The notes beneath the pieces were generated by a model. That model worked only from the letters and a program-made list of their open reading frames with translations. It had not been told where the DNA came from and did no database searches. Positions 1 to 11,228 of a stretch of DNA of 64,000 nucleotides are shown piece after piece. Within the stretch, counting starts at the first letter, position 1; the number at the start of each line of letters is the position of its first letter. The stretch comes from Nemania diffusa. Lineage: Eukaryota; Ascomycota; Sordariomycetes; Xylariales; Xylariaceae. The position numbers were made by a program, and so were the translations under genes. The DNA is taken from the NCBI GenBank assembly GCA_038501195.1, contig JBBPUQ010000001.1, positions 4,278,001 to 4,342,000 on the forward strand. The letters are read 5' to 3'.

Positions 1-1837
1 GGCGCATCGCGAGCTCTAAAGTTCGGATGAGCATCAGGCGTAGGAAGCGCTAGCTTCCGGACCGCCATAGGAGCACATCATAGGAACTCTGGAGCGCTAG
101 GCATGAATCCCGACGTGGTTCTAACCCTTCATCGCCTCCTACTGTCTTGGTGACGTATTCATCGCACATGCGATCAATCTGCACATGTGCATCGATCATT
201 GCCGAGAATCAATTGTGGGACACGACTTAAGATCGCCCAAGGGTGTAGGTAACCGACTACCTACTCTGGTTACCTAGTTCGTCACTCTATACTCTGTATT
301 TATTCTGTACAGTAGCTCGTGGATAGTGTTGGTTAAGCTGCATATGAGCAAGGGCTGGCGATTAAAGCAGACAGCCGATGCAGGCCCCGTTCATAGTTGA
401 CCATGTCTGTTTCAAGTTTTTTTTATTTACTTATTATTTTCTGTTGTTTTCTCCCTTCGTTTATTGAGGCAAAATGATCTCGGGCTCAAGGTTTCATATT
501 GAATAGTCCTTTTGGCAGAATGCCATATTCAAAGACTCCTGTCCCTGATGGGTACGGTTGAGGCTCGCAGCGCCAGTCCCCGGGCATTCTTATCCGCTAG
601 TACTCTACTTGTTAGCATCACAGAGTTTTTGATATTACTCTTATATAGAGATTAAGATACATCAAGGGTAGAATTTCCAGGTAATACGCTACTGTTCTTG
701 GAAAACAGAGCCCTGAGGTTTGGTCTCGGTCCGTCTTTCTTCATTATTACACCATTATTTCATGTTCTTCCTGTCCTCGTTACCGGCGTTATAAAAACAA
801 ACTGAGTACCACGAGTTCTTCCCGTGTCCTACTTTACCCTCTAGCTCTTTCTTATTATCGAGTCTGCTGTTCTAGTGACCAGGTGACGACGAACGACGAC
901 AATCTTGCATGGGATCTCGTTGTTGAACTAGGACAAGGCACCCATTAATAACATTCGCTATTATTCCGATCCCTGAAGCTATCATAGCGTTAATAGTGGC
1001 GTCGAGCTACTGTATACCTTGACTGTCGAGGACCATCAACCACTCAATCAGGCGAGTCCCGGCGGGTAACGCCCTTGCGAGTGACAGCGGCGAGTAGACT
1101 GTCAGTCGAAGGTTCCACCCAAGTTAGTCCCTCCTGGAGTCTGATGTGTCTAGTAAAGTATTACCTAGCTCACTCAACTTCGACTCTCCGTGCTCAGTTT
1201 CAGAGCTGCTATCCCCGCTGGTATCAGTGTCGAACCGAAGGCTTATACTTGCTGTGCTTTGTTAGGATTCTTCAATCCATACCGTCATCCGTGGTTAGAC
1301 AGCTTGGCGGTATCCGAAGAACAGGAGGTTATTAATGTGTGGATAGCGCATACATCGCCATACCAGATAGCATGAGCACGTCTGAGCAACTACCCTTGCC
1401 GCTGCACTTTTCGAATGAGACGTAGGACGGTTTTTTCTCGGTACGGCGAGCCTCTGCTTCCAGGGCATCTGCGTCGTCTATGAAGACTATTGGCCAGCTT
1501 TGCCTACCTCTCCACAACATTATACTCCCTGCTCTAGAGCATTATAGCATTCTTACGATCTCTATAACTTGAGCCTGTGCCTGCCCATGCTTGCCTAACG
1601 GGGATCGGAAGCTTCACGGAAGACTCAGTCATCAACCGAAGACAGCAACGATCGAACAACCGGGCACAGTTGTGCATTCATCGACCGGGCCATTTGTCTA
1701 TTCAAAACCTTTATATGCCCAGTGATCTCGCCTAGTCGACATTTAGTTGCTATCGTGGCAATCTCCTTCAGGTGTCGTAAATTGAACCAACGTTGCTAGT
1801 GGAATCTTCCTCGTCTACCTTAAGGCCCATCTGTTAG
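1..1837. other. Intergenic, upstream of the Zn2Cys6 gene
   Basis: No open frame here has an ATG start and protein-like composition. The stretch holds a run of eight T near 417, a TATAAAA-like string at about 790-796 some 1 kb before the next ATG, and pyrimidine-rich patches. It probably carries the promoter and 5' leader of the regulator that follows. Confidence 0.5.
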
Positions 1838-3192
1838 ATGCAAGCTACAATGTCTTTCAACTATTCGCCGTCGTCGCACATCAGCTCCACGATGGACATG
1901 TCCCATTCGGCCTACATGTCTAGCTACCCGCCATCGACGAACTCCACCATGGAGGTAAGACCTCTCCAGCAACTACCAGTCCCTTCAGCACCACTTCTTC
2001 CAGCCCAGCTTCCAGCTCCTCTTCTTCCACTATCAGCGCACACACTACCCCCGGCCACTCACAATCCCCTCGCCAAACGACGAGAATCTCTGTCCAAAGC
2101 CTTGAAACTCAGAAGATCCCACTCGACCCCTAACGTGACACCACAGGGGATGAACGAGTCCGACACAGAGTTCCTTGGTCTCCCCGGGGAGAAGAAAAGA
2201 AATAGGCTTGGGTATGCAAGAACAAATATGGCATGCGGTAGGTGGCATCTATGTGCATTGTGACCGCTGGGAAACGTGGACCATGCTAAACGAGTTGCTA
2301 GGGAACTGTCGAAAACGGAAAATTAGATGTCAGCCCGTAAAGGACGACGGGCGTTGTAGCCAGTGTATCAGACTCAAGAAAGACTGCCAGTTCTATGCCG
2401 TAGACCAGCAACCACCACCTCCCTTGGTGGCTAGGGCTGGAGCGAGACCACACCCCAAGGCGATGCTGGTGTCGGCGGTTACATCGCCTCCGGTCGCGTC
2501 CGGCCATCCCGGGGATATGCAAACACACCAGTCCTACAATGGTAGGGCAATGTCAGTCAGCCATGATATAAGACCATCGGGTCTTAGACAAGACGCTTAT
2601 CTTGACGACCCTAAACGTAGGTTTTACCCAAGCTTGCCATTGGTCATCACCCACCACTAAGTGTTTCTTAGTTGCGCCAGGGGCATCTGCTTCCAGACCA
2701 TATAACTACGGTCAAAATATGGATAGCTGGGCATCGGCAGCTACGAATCCCACAGCGAAACAAGGGGACATTAGCGCTTCGTGGAGAGGCTATCCACCTG
2801 AATCGCCCGTAGCGCCTGGCTACGCTCCTTACTCGGCGACGACATCACAGACACCCACGACCTGGGCAACATCCCCTCTGGAAGCGGCAGTAGGGCCAGA
2901 GGGCACATCTCGATCTGAAGATGCGTGGTCTCTATACCAGCAACCCACAAGGTCGATGTCATTCAGCGGGGAACAGTCCGTTCAATACGCGACGACGCCG
3001 AATAGGACATACGATAGAAAAGCCTCGGTCGCCTCAGACATATACCACCCAACCACTATCGAGACCATCCCGTCGACCTCCTACACAACATGGCAACAGC
3101 CATATCAACCATGGTACGCAGAAGGAGGACAACCTGCCCCGGCGACGGGTGAAAATTCTACTCAGATCGACGGACCGTATTATGGGAGATAA
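1838..3192 (+). CDS. Zn2Cys6 (C6) fungal transcription factor
   Basis: Predicted nuclear DNA-binding regulator; target genes unknown. My model has three exons, 1838-2237, 2302-2616 and 2681-3192, giving 408 aa. Intron 1 (64 nt, GTAGGT donor, CTAAAC branch) interrupts the zinc cluster itself, between residues of the first Cys pair. Splicing restores a perfect Cys pattern, C-x2-C-x6-C-x8-C-x2-C-x6-C, at about residues 133-160. The flanking segment is basic (KRRESLSKALKLRRSHS upstream). The C-terminal half is rich in Ser, Pro, Tyr and Gln, as in an activation region, and I see no fungal-specific middle homology domain. Intron 2 is 64 nt; an acceptor at 2671 is possible but less likely. A strong GTAAGA donor at 1955 with an in-frame acceptor at 2008 may mark a further optional intron. 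The start could also be the Met at 1850. The family call is firm; the function is not. Confidence 0.85.
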
Positions 3193-4771
3193 TTACGCTG
3201 TTAGGCATTGCTGCCTACGGAATGGTTAGCTGTTGCTGAGGCATTTTAAATAGGGAGGACATCAGCACAGCGCTACAAACCTAATATCACAGTACTCTCT
3301 AACCGGAAAAAAGATGAGGAGGGAGGTAGAGGGAAAACCAATACCAAAACACGGATTTTGGAAGGTCGATGAAGACAGAAGTAGGACCTGGACCTACACT
3401 TGGCTTGATAATACTCGCTGGGGCGCTAAGTCCGCAGTCTCGCCCTAGAAACAAACGACAAAGACTAACCACGAACATTACAAGAGGAGGACTAAGCAAA
3501 GGCAAGCGGAGGGAGGCGCCCCCCCAAAATATATACCAATGCACGCACACAAGAAGGATTCTATATGTCTACATATATTCATTTTCGACCCGCGAGAGAC
3601 CCGATGGTTCGGCCGCCATTATCAGGGTGTAATACTGCAACGCTGAGCCGTCACGGGAACACCCACGACCTACCAATCCCGCGCGGGCGCCCCCTTTCTC
3701 TCTCCCGTGCCGTCTCGTCTCATTCTGTCCCGTTCCGCCCGCCTAGTTCCGCCTCCATGCCGCGTGCTACTGCCGTGGACACGCAACGCAGGACAGGACA
3801 GACGTGGCCAACGATACTTAAGCTGTATCTACGGTTATGGGTGGTGGTGGTGGTGGTCAGCATCGCGGCAGTGCGTGGGATGATACTATACACCGCCTAG
3901 GGCAACACACCAATAGGCCACTACCGTTGGTGGTGGGCTCAGCAAGGCACGGGCCGGCAATATTGACTGTGCCCAATGCAGGGCCGGAAGGCGATGCATG
4001 GCTATCATTACACGTCGATCGCTGTTCGGGCACTTTTCCCACGTTCCGCCCAGTCCTTGTTATTGACCGTACGTTCTCATTTCTTGTCGTGCCCCGGCTA
4101 CTAGCCGCTTTAATTCTCGGTTCATTTAAAGAAAAGATGGTTCCCTAAAAATAGGGAGTGGAGTAGTGGAGGAGTGGAGGATACAAAAGTTTTATTGTGT
4201 TTTTTTTCGTCTATTCGAATTCTTCAATGCGGGAGGAAAAGTTACTTGGCACTGCTTTTTTGTTGGATTTTCATATGGATAGTATTGAAGTCTCTGTACC
4301 TATTAGATTGGATAATTGTATATGGATTGGGTTATATTTCTCCACCTCAATTATATCCATTGCCAGATGTGTGTGGCGTACCGAGCGGCGCTGGTATTCG
4401 CCGGCAAAATGGCGATCGGATGAGCTATCCTATGCCTTGCCCAACTGCGTGGGACAAATACTTCGGCTGTCGTTCCGAAAGGACGCCTTGGATTGATAAA
4501 TCATCTCGACCCCGCACCAGGTAATGGTAAAAGACCGGGACGATTCACGTGGTAGCGGTGAGCATCCCGTACTGACTGACTGACGTAGCTCATACTTCTT
4601 GAAAGCCCTAAACTGGACAGCGGTGGCTTGCTGAAAGCTTAAGCGTCCCCTTTTTAAAGAAGAAAAAAAGGCAGAGGGGGCCAAGCCCTCACTGCTTGCT
4701 CTTCAATAGAGCGACTAACGCGTTTGTCAAACGGACTGGATCCCGAAATTCGCCAGTAAACCCTTTTTATA
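3193..4771. other. Intergenic
   Basis: This spacer lies between the Zn2Cys6 gene and the DUF202 gene, whose 3' ends face each other. It holds a short GGT repeat (3839-3857) and T- and A-rich runs around 4200 and 4655. The small open frames in it use no convincing ATG or codon pattern. I see no gene. Confidence 0.5.
3839..3857 (+). repeat. GGT microsatellite
   Basis: About six tandem GGT units in non-coding sequence. No function is apparent. Confidence 0.7.
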
Positions 4772-5388
4772 TTAACTCTCCAAATTCCAGGATAGTATGA
4801 ACAGGCCGATATAAGCCCCGAGGCTTAATACGGTGAGGAGCAAGACGCTATTATTAGAAGTGCGAAACTTGTTTGTGACTTTGCTGTCGCTGTCTGTAGT
4901 GCTGAAGAATTGCCTATTCCCCTCATACCGGCGGTACATAGCGCACAGCATGACGGTTGTTCCATAGACGGCGAAGAGAGCGCCGATGGCGTAGAATTCA
5001 GAAGTAAAGATCTTGAGTATGATTAGAGCAAAGCTAAATTGAGAGATAGCCGTCCGCATATAAGCTCCCTCAAAAGTTCTCTGTGCTGCTCGAATCTCAA
5101 CTAGCCTATGGGCAGAGGAGCAGCGTCAGCGTTACTCGGTTCCTAAACAAAGAGCGGAGAACATCCCACAAGAAAGGTGGCTTTCAAGGGAACTTGAAGA
5201 AACGCATGTGTCATGCTGAAAATAGTAAGATACTCACTCCTGAGTCGTCAACACTACCGACTGGGCACGATGTAATCGTAGGTGGAGGCGGTCTTCGGGG
5301 TGTGGCTATTATGAGATATCACATCAGTCAGCAAATGCGGACAGCGTGCGTGCAGAACGGACTTGCGCCTCTCAGGGGTTAGCATCAT
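4772..5388 (-). CDS. DUF202 domain small membrane protein
   Basis: Predicted integral membrane protein of unknown function. The long exon (5105-4772) carries an AxRTF...YMRTAISQFSFALIxLKIF segment followed by IGALFAVYG and a Tyr/Arg-rich stretch. This is the pattern of the DUF202 family, which is related to fungal and bacterial three-helix membrane proteins. Three hydrophobic segments are visible, with a polar loop before the last. Extending upstream of the Met at 5059 keeps family-like sequence (EIRAAQRTFEGAY), so the start is further up. Joining exon 1 (5388-5258) through a 152-nt intron (5257-5106, GTAGTG donor, CCCATAG acceptor) preserves frame and gives 154 aa. A stronger GTGAGT donor lies inside that intron but follows stop codons, so I did not use it. 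The family assignment is fairly sure; exon 1 is tentative. Confidence 0.7.
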
Positions 5389-5707
5389 TGTGCTGCTCTG
5401 GGTTCCGAGAGACATATTATATGCTTTCTTCAATTTTATTCGAAGTTGAGTGTCATGCCTGGCAAAGAAGGGGACAATTTACCTGAAACATATCTTTAGT
5501 TATAATTCAACTAAGCGGTATACATGTGCTCTTCGATTGTGAAGGAGCATCGAATAGACACCAAGTAGGTTGACCTCTAGTTCGTATATTTACATTAAAG
5601 TATGTACCTCTATCGATTGGAAATGAGAAGCGAACCATGGGACAGGGGCAGGTATCCTACTTCCTTAGCTAAATGTCTCTAAGTGGGGGCGCCACGGCCC
5701 CCAACGG

Positions 5708-5793
5708 CTAGGTACTTACTATGGATACCTACCTATATGTAAGGTAGGTAGTGGGTGTTTACAGTAGTATGTAAGTAGGTAGGTACCTAAGAG
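5708..5793. repeat. TAGGTA/TACCTA motif cluster
   Basis: Several copies of TAGGTA and its complement occur in 86 bp, including AAGTAGGTAGGTACCTAAG. The same motif recurs in most spacers of the window and is rare in coding exons. It resembles degenerate microsatellite DNA rather than a mobile element with defined ends. Confidence 0.6.
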
Positions 5794-6694
5794 GGTAGTA
5801 TAAGCCGCCCGTGACGTAGAGAAAGACTTGAGGGGTCGGGTATTATTGATTCTGTCCTCTTCAAGTCTCAATACAGTCACAAGTTTAGAAGATATATTCT
5901 ATGGGGTACCTTAGATAGGTAGTTAATCGGTGTTAATGAGCGACATAAAAATTGATGTATTCAGCTGCACACAGTTGGCATATATGCGTAGTAGAAACCA
6001 CCAAATTTAGCTATTAATGGGCTAATCAGTGGGGCTGACCAGGTATAGGTAGGTAGGTCTAGGCACACTATCACAGAATACCTACTCTGTACCATTTGTT
6101 TCTCTAGCTGGGATTAACCGACCCGTTCCCGTCCTGTGCGAGATGCTGCGTACTCGATAACTGACGGGACACTAGGACTTACCACAGAATCCCCCATATA
6201 TATAGGTATCTCTCGTCTTTTCGATCCTTTATAGGGGCTACCTACATTCTAAGGGCTGACTAGCAAGGAATGGTCTCGAGACACTGCCGCGATTGAAGCA
6301 GCCATGTTTTGGAGATGCTTCCGGGGGGTTTTCAGCTCATGCTACAGCATCATCTAACAGTCTCTACCTGCGTATGTAGTGTCCGCTATGTTATGTAGGC
6401 AGGTACATCAACATCAAACACTACGCTACCGGTACTTATCTGTTATTTGGCCCTCGATACAGTAGGATGGCGAATCTGGGGCAAGACTCGTCTATTCTGT
6501 ACACACGAGACATTCCTAGCTCCTAGTCCATCCCAACTTCTCATACACCAAAGAGCACATTGGGCGTAAACGCTTGATGGTGAGCCCGCTACGGGGTCTT
6601 CCCGCTGTTCCGGACGGCTTATCTGCTCGTTTGAGACGTCGGTGAAGTCGACTTTGAGTACTTTACTTGAGTACTGCGTACTGCCACGAGAAGA

Positions 6695-6720
6695 GCCTGT
6701 GCCTGTGCCTGTGCCTGTGT
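6695..6720 (+). repeat. GCCTGT hexanucleotide tandem repeat
   Basis: Four perfect GCCTGT units followed by a partial unit, in non-coding DNA. Confidence 0.8.
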
Positions 6721-6983
6721 AACAAGCATGTGTGGGTACAAAGGCACGCCGTACTGCGTACTGAATAGGTAGATGGGTGGATGACCAGGCACTGTTGTCC
6801 TGTCCCCATCCTCAGGATGACGCTAGTGCAGCGCGCGCACATTATAGTGTACAGCCGTACTATATCTGGTACCTATGCGTGGTAGTACTGGCTAGAGTAG
6901 CTGGCTATGGTGTCTTCCTGAGTGGGGACTCGGATCTCTCGTCTCGGGGCTGAGCGACAAGAAGAATGCCTAACCACCCCCAG

Positions 6984-7007
6984 CTGCTGCTACTGCTGCT
7001 GCTGCTG
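6984..7007 (+). repeat. CTG trinucleotide repeat
   Basis: Eight CTG-type triplets with one CTA interruption. Open frames run through it on both strands (Gln/Ser/Ala runs), but these look like repeat artefacts. Confidence 0.8.
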
Positions 7008-7886
7008 CGTGGGCGAAGCCTTGTTGTGTACATATTCTGACGGACTGGGCGATCACAACCAACGATTGGCGATGCGGGCGGGACCAATCGACATACATAG
7101 GCCTAGGCGGCTTTCTCTCCCAGGGTATCGTGGTGCGCGAACCGCGAAATGGTGTTGCCCCCATGTCGTTTATTCCTATGCCGCCAAGTACAGAGTACAG
7201 TAAATACGCCTACCCAGTCTTTCTGCCTTCTGCCTCTCAGAACACCTCAACAAGCCTCCTCGTCTCTGCCACATCCTGTGTCTCTCTCACTCTGTCCTCT
7301 GTCGAATCACGAACAATCGTCCGGTATTCTGCTGCAAGAACCCGGTCACACTTCCAACCTCCATAGCGAAGCACCTTGCACGGCCTCGTTCCCGTTACTG
7401 TCGATGCCGATATCGATTTGACTGCTTGACATTTACACTAGGCACTGGCACATGCCTGCCTTTCTAGTATTTCCACATTCAGCCCGCGAGCCGATCAAGT
7501 CACTCCACTTTGGCAGTAAGCGCCAACGGCCTTGATCCAAAGCCCCCTCATTTTCACTTTCGAATTTGGGCCATTTCAGCTTCATACACTCGTCAATCGA
7601 CCGTCGTCTTTCAACAACCGATTGAGAACAGGACCTGTGCTTCAGAATTTACACACGACAGCGTATCTGTATTCAACCACACGAACTTGATATCTTGGTC
7701 TTGTATTCATCCTCTAGGCCCGCGCGTGAAAGCCCTGTCGCGCGTTTTCCTGTTACCTACCTACCTGTGCCACTCCAAGGGCTGGACTATGCGCTTCCCT
7801 TGACCGCAACCAGAGGACCTGGGCGATCATAGTGCCATCCAACTCAATATATCTGGCAATTATTCACCCCACTAGGTGCCTAGGCC

Positions 7887-10800
7887 ATGTCTTCCATGTA
7901 TACCATATCTCCTGCGTCGCTTCTCGACCTGGGTGATCACTCCAACAATTGTATCCAACCACGGCGCATCGACAGCCAGTCCAAACATCCTCACAACGGC
8001 CCTGTCACGCCCGAGTCTAACTTATTGTCGCCTTACTCCTCACATGCTCGTAGTGACTCAGCCTCGCCCATACTTAATTCAAACACGCCGGCCGATACTA
8101 TCTCGACAGCCGAATACTACCAGCCTAGCGAGATCTTTGCTGGGAGCGAGTACGCCGACGACCCCTTTCTCGGCGCCAACTTCGACGACGTTACCGAAGA
8201 CTGGTTTGCCGCCATCCCGGCGGTGGACAATGTTAACCCTCATACTGACTACCTCTTGAGCCCTCATCCGACACCCTCTGTTCCGACTCATCAGACTTTC
8301 CTCCCAAACACACAAACTATCATCAACGTACAGAATCCCAACCCAAACAAGGAATCCCCAGTGCAGCAAGAACCCTCCATTGATTCGGTTGATTCCAGTC
8401 AATCAGACCCTCAACTGACGCCAGATACAAATCACGGTAGCTGGTCGAGCAACGAAAGCCCTGCACAGGCTACACTAGCAATGGCGACTCAAAGCCCCCG
8501 AGTAATGGTTTCTATGTGGGGTAAAGAAGATAACTCCCCGGTTCAAGGTGTGGAGAGATCGTTCGCGACTGGTGCGGAAAGTCCTCGCACAGTACGACCT
8601 TCTCATAGTATTGCCGGTGACCTAGCTTACGAGCAACCATACGAAAACGTAGCACATGTAACTCGTGATACTAATGGAGGTTGGGTGCCCGACGTGAGCA
8701 CTGGGCATCGCGGTCTCGCCCCTGGAGAGCGACCATCCGAAGAAGTTCCTAGTCTTAACCAGCAAGCAGCACGGCGTGAACGAGAGGAGAAAAACCGAGA
8801 GGTTGACGCCTGGATATCCAAATCAACTGGAAACATCGGAGAAGATCCCAGCACTAGCGAGCAAGGACCAGGCCAGAGGTTTGGAAACGCGCAAGAAGAC
8901 GGCCATGACGATATTCCATTCGGACAACTGACGGAGAACCGATATATAGAAGGGCAAACTTATTTCCTAGTTGACGGTCCAGGAGGGCTTATCACTGAAA
9001 CAGATTTCGACCTCATGCGTCACCTTCGCACCTGGGGAGATGCGCCAGCCATCCATGCTATTCAATCTGAGAGTAAACGCTACCAACCAGAGACATCACA
9101 AGCTGCCATTGAGAGGTTCTATCGCCAGTGTCAAGACAATGCTTCTATTGTTTCCAAGGCAGCTACCTGGGGAACGCGTCGACGAAGCTTGCCTAGTGTC
9201 GTAGACATGGAAGGGATAACTAGCGGAAACTTCCTTAAGAAACTCTCTATCAGTGGCCACTCTCGCAGGCCAAGTATCCTCCAAAGAGTTACCAGCATTA
9301 GCCGAAAAACAAGTATTGGTGGGTATCGCAAGCGCAAGGGGAGCAATGCGAGTGAATTACCACCAGAAGAGTTTGGTGATCCAGTCGATCGACGAGAATC
9401 CAAAGACAGCCTTGCACCCCCAGCTCGCACATCTAGCTGGGGACTTAGTAAGAAGTCTACTCCTAGCTTAAACACTGCTCTTGTAGGGATGGCTACGGGT
9501 GCTGCGGCAATTGGGACCCGACATGCACATAGCGGCTCGATTAGCGCGACACCCATTACTTCACCAAAAAGTCCATTTGGGTCCCTCGTCGTGCCTAGGA
9601 ATAGCCTGCGAAGAGCACGAAGCAAAACAGAGAATGAACTCTCACACCCTAATCTAGTAGGAATGTTAAGGAAACAAGGTGGTCCGCCAGTGGCGCAACT
9701 AGCTCGACCACAGCCTCAGCTTGACCTAGACGACGATGATGACGACGATGATGACGGGATGGATGAAAGCGACTTGAAAATCGAGCAAGGGAAAGCGAAG
9801 AGCATTGAGCCGACGCTCATCGGTTTCAAAAGCCATGTCCTGGATTTAAACCCTGGTCTTGCACAAACCGAGGGAGTTGATAATACCAACGCTTATCTGG
9901 TCGACCGTATTGCGTATCAACTGCATAATCGCTATAAACAGCTCCTAACGGCAAAACAAAAACACATGAACCAAGTTAATCAGAGAGATTGCCCCTCTGG
10001 GTCTTTCTGCGGATCCCTTGGCGGCACCCCGAGATATTTTGATAGCCGTAGCGGTGGTCGTGGGGTTGATCAATCATTGGCCAGGGCGACTTCATCTGAT
10101 GAAGAGGCGACACCACATGAAGGAGGTATCAACATAGAGAGCTTCCCACCGGGTATCTCTCCACCTCCAGCGACCTCCCTTCCGGCAGAATTTGAATGTC
10201 CATTATGTTTTACTATCAAAAGATTCCAAAAACCTTCTGATTGGACTAAGCACGTGCACGAAGATGTACAGCCATTCACCTGCACTTGGGATCGATGCCG
10301 TGATCCAAAGATGTTCAAGCGAAAAGCCGACTGGGTTCGCCACGAGAATGAGGGTCACCGTCATCTCGAGTGGTGGACTTGTGACGTGGAGGACTGTCGC
10401 CATATTTGCTATAGAAGAGACAATTTTTTGCAGCACCTTGTCCGCGAACACAAGTTCACGGAGCCTAAGATTAAGACTAAAGCCGCTATCAAAAAAGCCG
10501 GCGGAGCTGACCGCACATGGCAGAAGGTTGAACAGTGTCATGAGGAGACAAAGAAGAAACCAAATGAAGAGCCCTGCCGGTTCTGTGGAAAGACTTTCCC
10601 CACTTGGAAGAAACTCACTGTTCACCTTGCTAAGCATATGGAGCAAATCAGCCTTCCTATACTAGACATTGTCAAAAAGAAGGAGTTAGATCCCGATACC
10701 ATCATCAGCCCTGTCCAAGATCCACCGCCCCGCACTTTTGGTATTCCGCCGCCACCAACAACGCCTTTTATCAAGCCAGATCCCCAAGATCTCAGCCCAC

Positions 10801-11228
10801 AGATGCCGCAGACTGGTGCTGGGATGATAGACTATAATACCCTAGGTTTTTCCGCCATACCTCAAGCGCAAATGAGGAACGCATACTATACTCAGCAGCA
10901 GACAGGGCAACCCTACTCCGACATGCCTGCCGGACCTCAAGCAAGTAGCATGATGATGCAACCACAATACAACGCGCAGCAACAGTATCAGGCACTGCCA
11001 GTGACCACGGCCGCGTATGGACATCCTGGTACTACCTACGCCTTGGGTGTACCAGTCACTGATACTGAGCCATTTCCTGCATTCGATTCTCTTGGCATTC
11101 AAGGCTACCAAAACATGGGACACCCTTCGCTTCAAAACGTTGAGCAGTACGGCAGCAACCAGGGATCAATATCGCCCTACAATCACTCCCCCCACCCTGG
11201 CCACAATGGCCAATTTTATAACTCTTGA
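7887..11228 (+). CDS. C2H2 zinc-finger protein, 1113 aa, acidic run
   Basis: A single uninterrupted 1113-codon frame. It is probably a nuclear nucleic-acid-binding regulator; the role is unknown. The N-terminal two thirds are Ser/Pro/Asn-rich and disordered, with patches of basic-Ser sequence around residues 420-560 and a run of nine Asp near 613-623. Around 769-920 lies a compact set of four zinc-binding units. The first is CxxC...HxxxxxxxxxC-like; the next two are long-linker C2H2 fingers with a KADWVRHENEGHRHLEWWTC-type core; the last is CRFCGKTF...HLAKH. This arrangement is conserved in uncharacterised Pezizomycotina proteins as I remember them. The C-terminal 190 residues are rich in Gln, Pro and Tyr. 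The ATG at 7887 follows a stop-containing leader; the Met at 7896 is an alternative. A spliced intron is not needed. Confidence 0.88.
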   Translation: MSSMYTISPASLLDLGDHSNNCIQPRRIDSQSKHPHNGPVTPESNLLSPYSSHARSDSASPILNSNTPADTISTAEYYQPSEIFAGSEYADDPFLGANFDDVTEDWFAAIPAVDNVNPHTDYLLSPHPTPSVPTHQTFLPNTQTIINVQNPNPNKESPVQQEPSIDSVDSSQSDPQLTPDTNHGSWSSNESPAQATLAMATQSPRVMVSMWGKEDNSPVQGVERSFATGAESPRTVRPSHSIAGDLAYEQPYENVAHVTRDTNGGWVPDVSTGHRGLAPGERPSEEVPSLNQQAARREREEKNREVDAWISKSTGNIGEDPSTSEQGPGQRFGNAQEDGHDDIPFGQLTENRYIEGQTYFLVDGPGGLITETDFDLMRHLRTWGDAPAIHAIQSESKRYQPETSQAAIERFYRQCQDNASIVSKAATWGTRRRSLPSVVDMEGITSGNFLKKLSISGHSRRPSILQRVTSISRKTSIGGYRKRKGSNASELPPEEFGDPVDRRESKDSLAPPARTSSWGLSKKSTPSLNTALVGMATGAAAIGTRHAHSGSISATPITSPKSPFGSLVVPRNSLRRARSKTENELSHPNLVGMLRKQGGPPVAQLARPQPQLDLDDDDDDDDDGMDESDLKIEQGKAKSIEPTLIGFKSHVLDLNPGLAQTEGVDNTNAYLVDRIAYQLHNRYKQLLTAKQKHMNQVNQRDCPSGSFCGSLGGTPRYFDSRSGGRGVDQSLARATSSDEEATPHEGGINIESFPPGISPPPATSLPAEFECPLCFTIKRFQKPSDWTKHVHEDVQPFTCTWDRCRDPKMFKRKADWVRHENEGHRHLEWWTCDVEDCRHICYRRDNFLQHLVREHKFTEPKIKTKAAIKKAGGADRTWQKVEQCHEETKKKPNEEPCRFCGKTFPTWKKLTVHLAKHMEQISLPILDIVKKKELDPDTIISPVQDPPPRTFGIPPPPTTPFIKPDPQDLSPQMPQTGAGMIDYNTLGFSAIPQAQMRNAYYTQQQTGQPYSDMPAGPQASSMMMQPQYNAQQQYQALPVTTAAYGHPGTTYALGVPVTDTEPFPAFDSLGIQGYQNMGHPSLQNVEQYGSNQGSISPYNHSPHPGHNGQFYNS
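9726..9759 (+). repeat. Asp-codon run inside the C2H2 gene
   Basis: A GAC/GAT-rich stretch encodes LDLDDDDDDDDDG. Codons are mixed, which suggests selection for acidity rather than pure replication slippage. Confidence 0.7.

Larger units (their letters stand above)
5389..7886. other. Intergenic, rich in TAGGTA motifs and short repeats
   Basis: This 2.5 kb spacer separates the divergent DUF202 and C2H2 genes. Its first part is dense in TAGGTA/TACCTA strings; its second part has a GCCTGT tandem array and a CTG microsatellite. From about 7180 to 7500 it becomes pyrimidine-rich, as expected for the 5' leader of the C2H2 gene. No coding frame is convincing. Confidence 0.5.

Noticed and set aside
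4174..4524. Hydrophobic small frames before the DUF202 gene
   Set aside because: They arise from T-rich DNA, overlap in two frames and show no family pattern.
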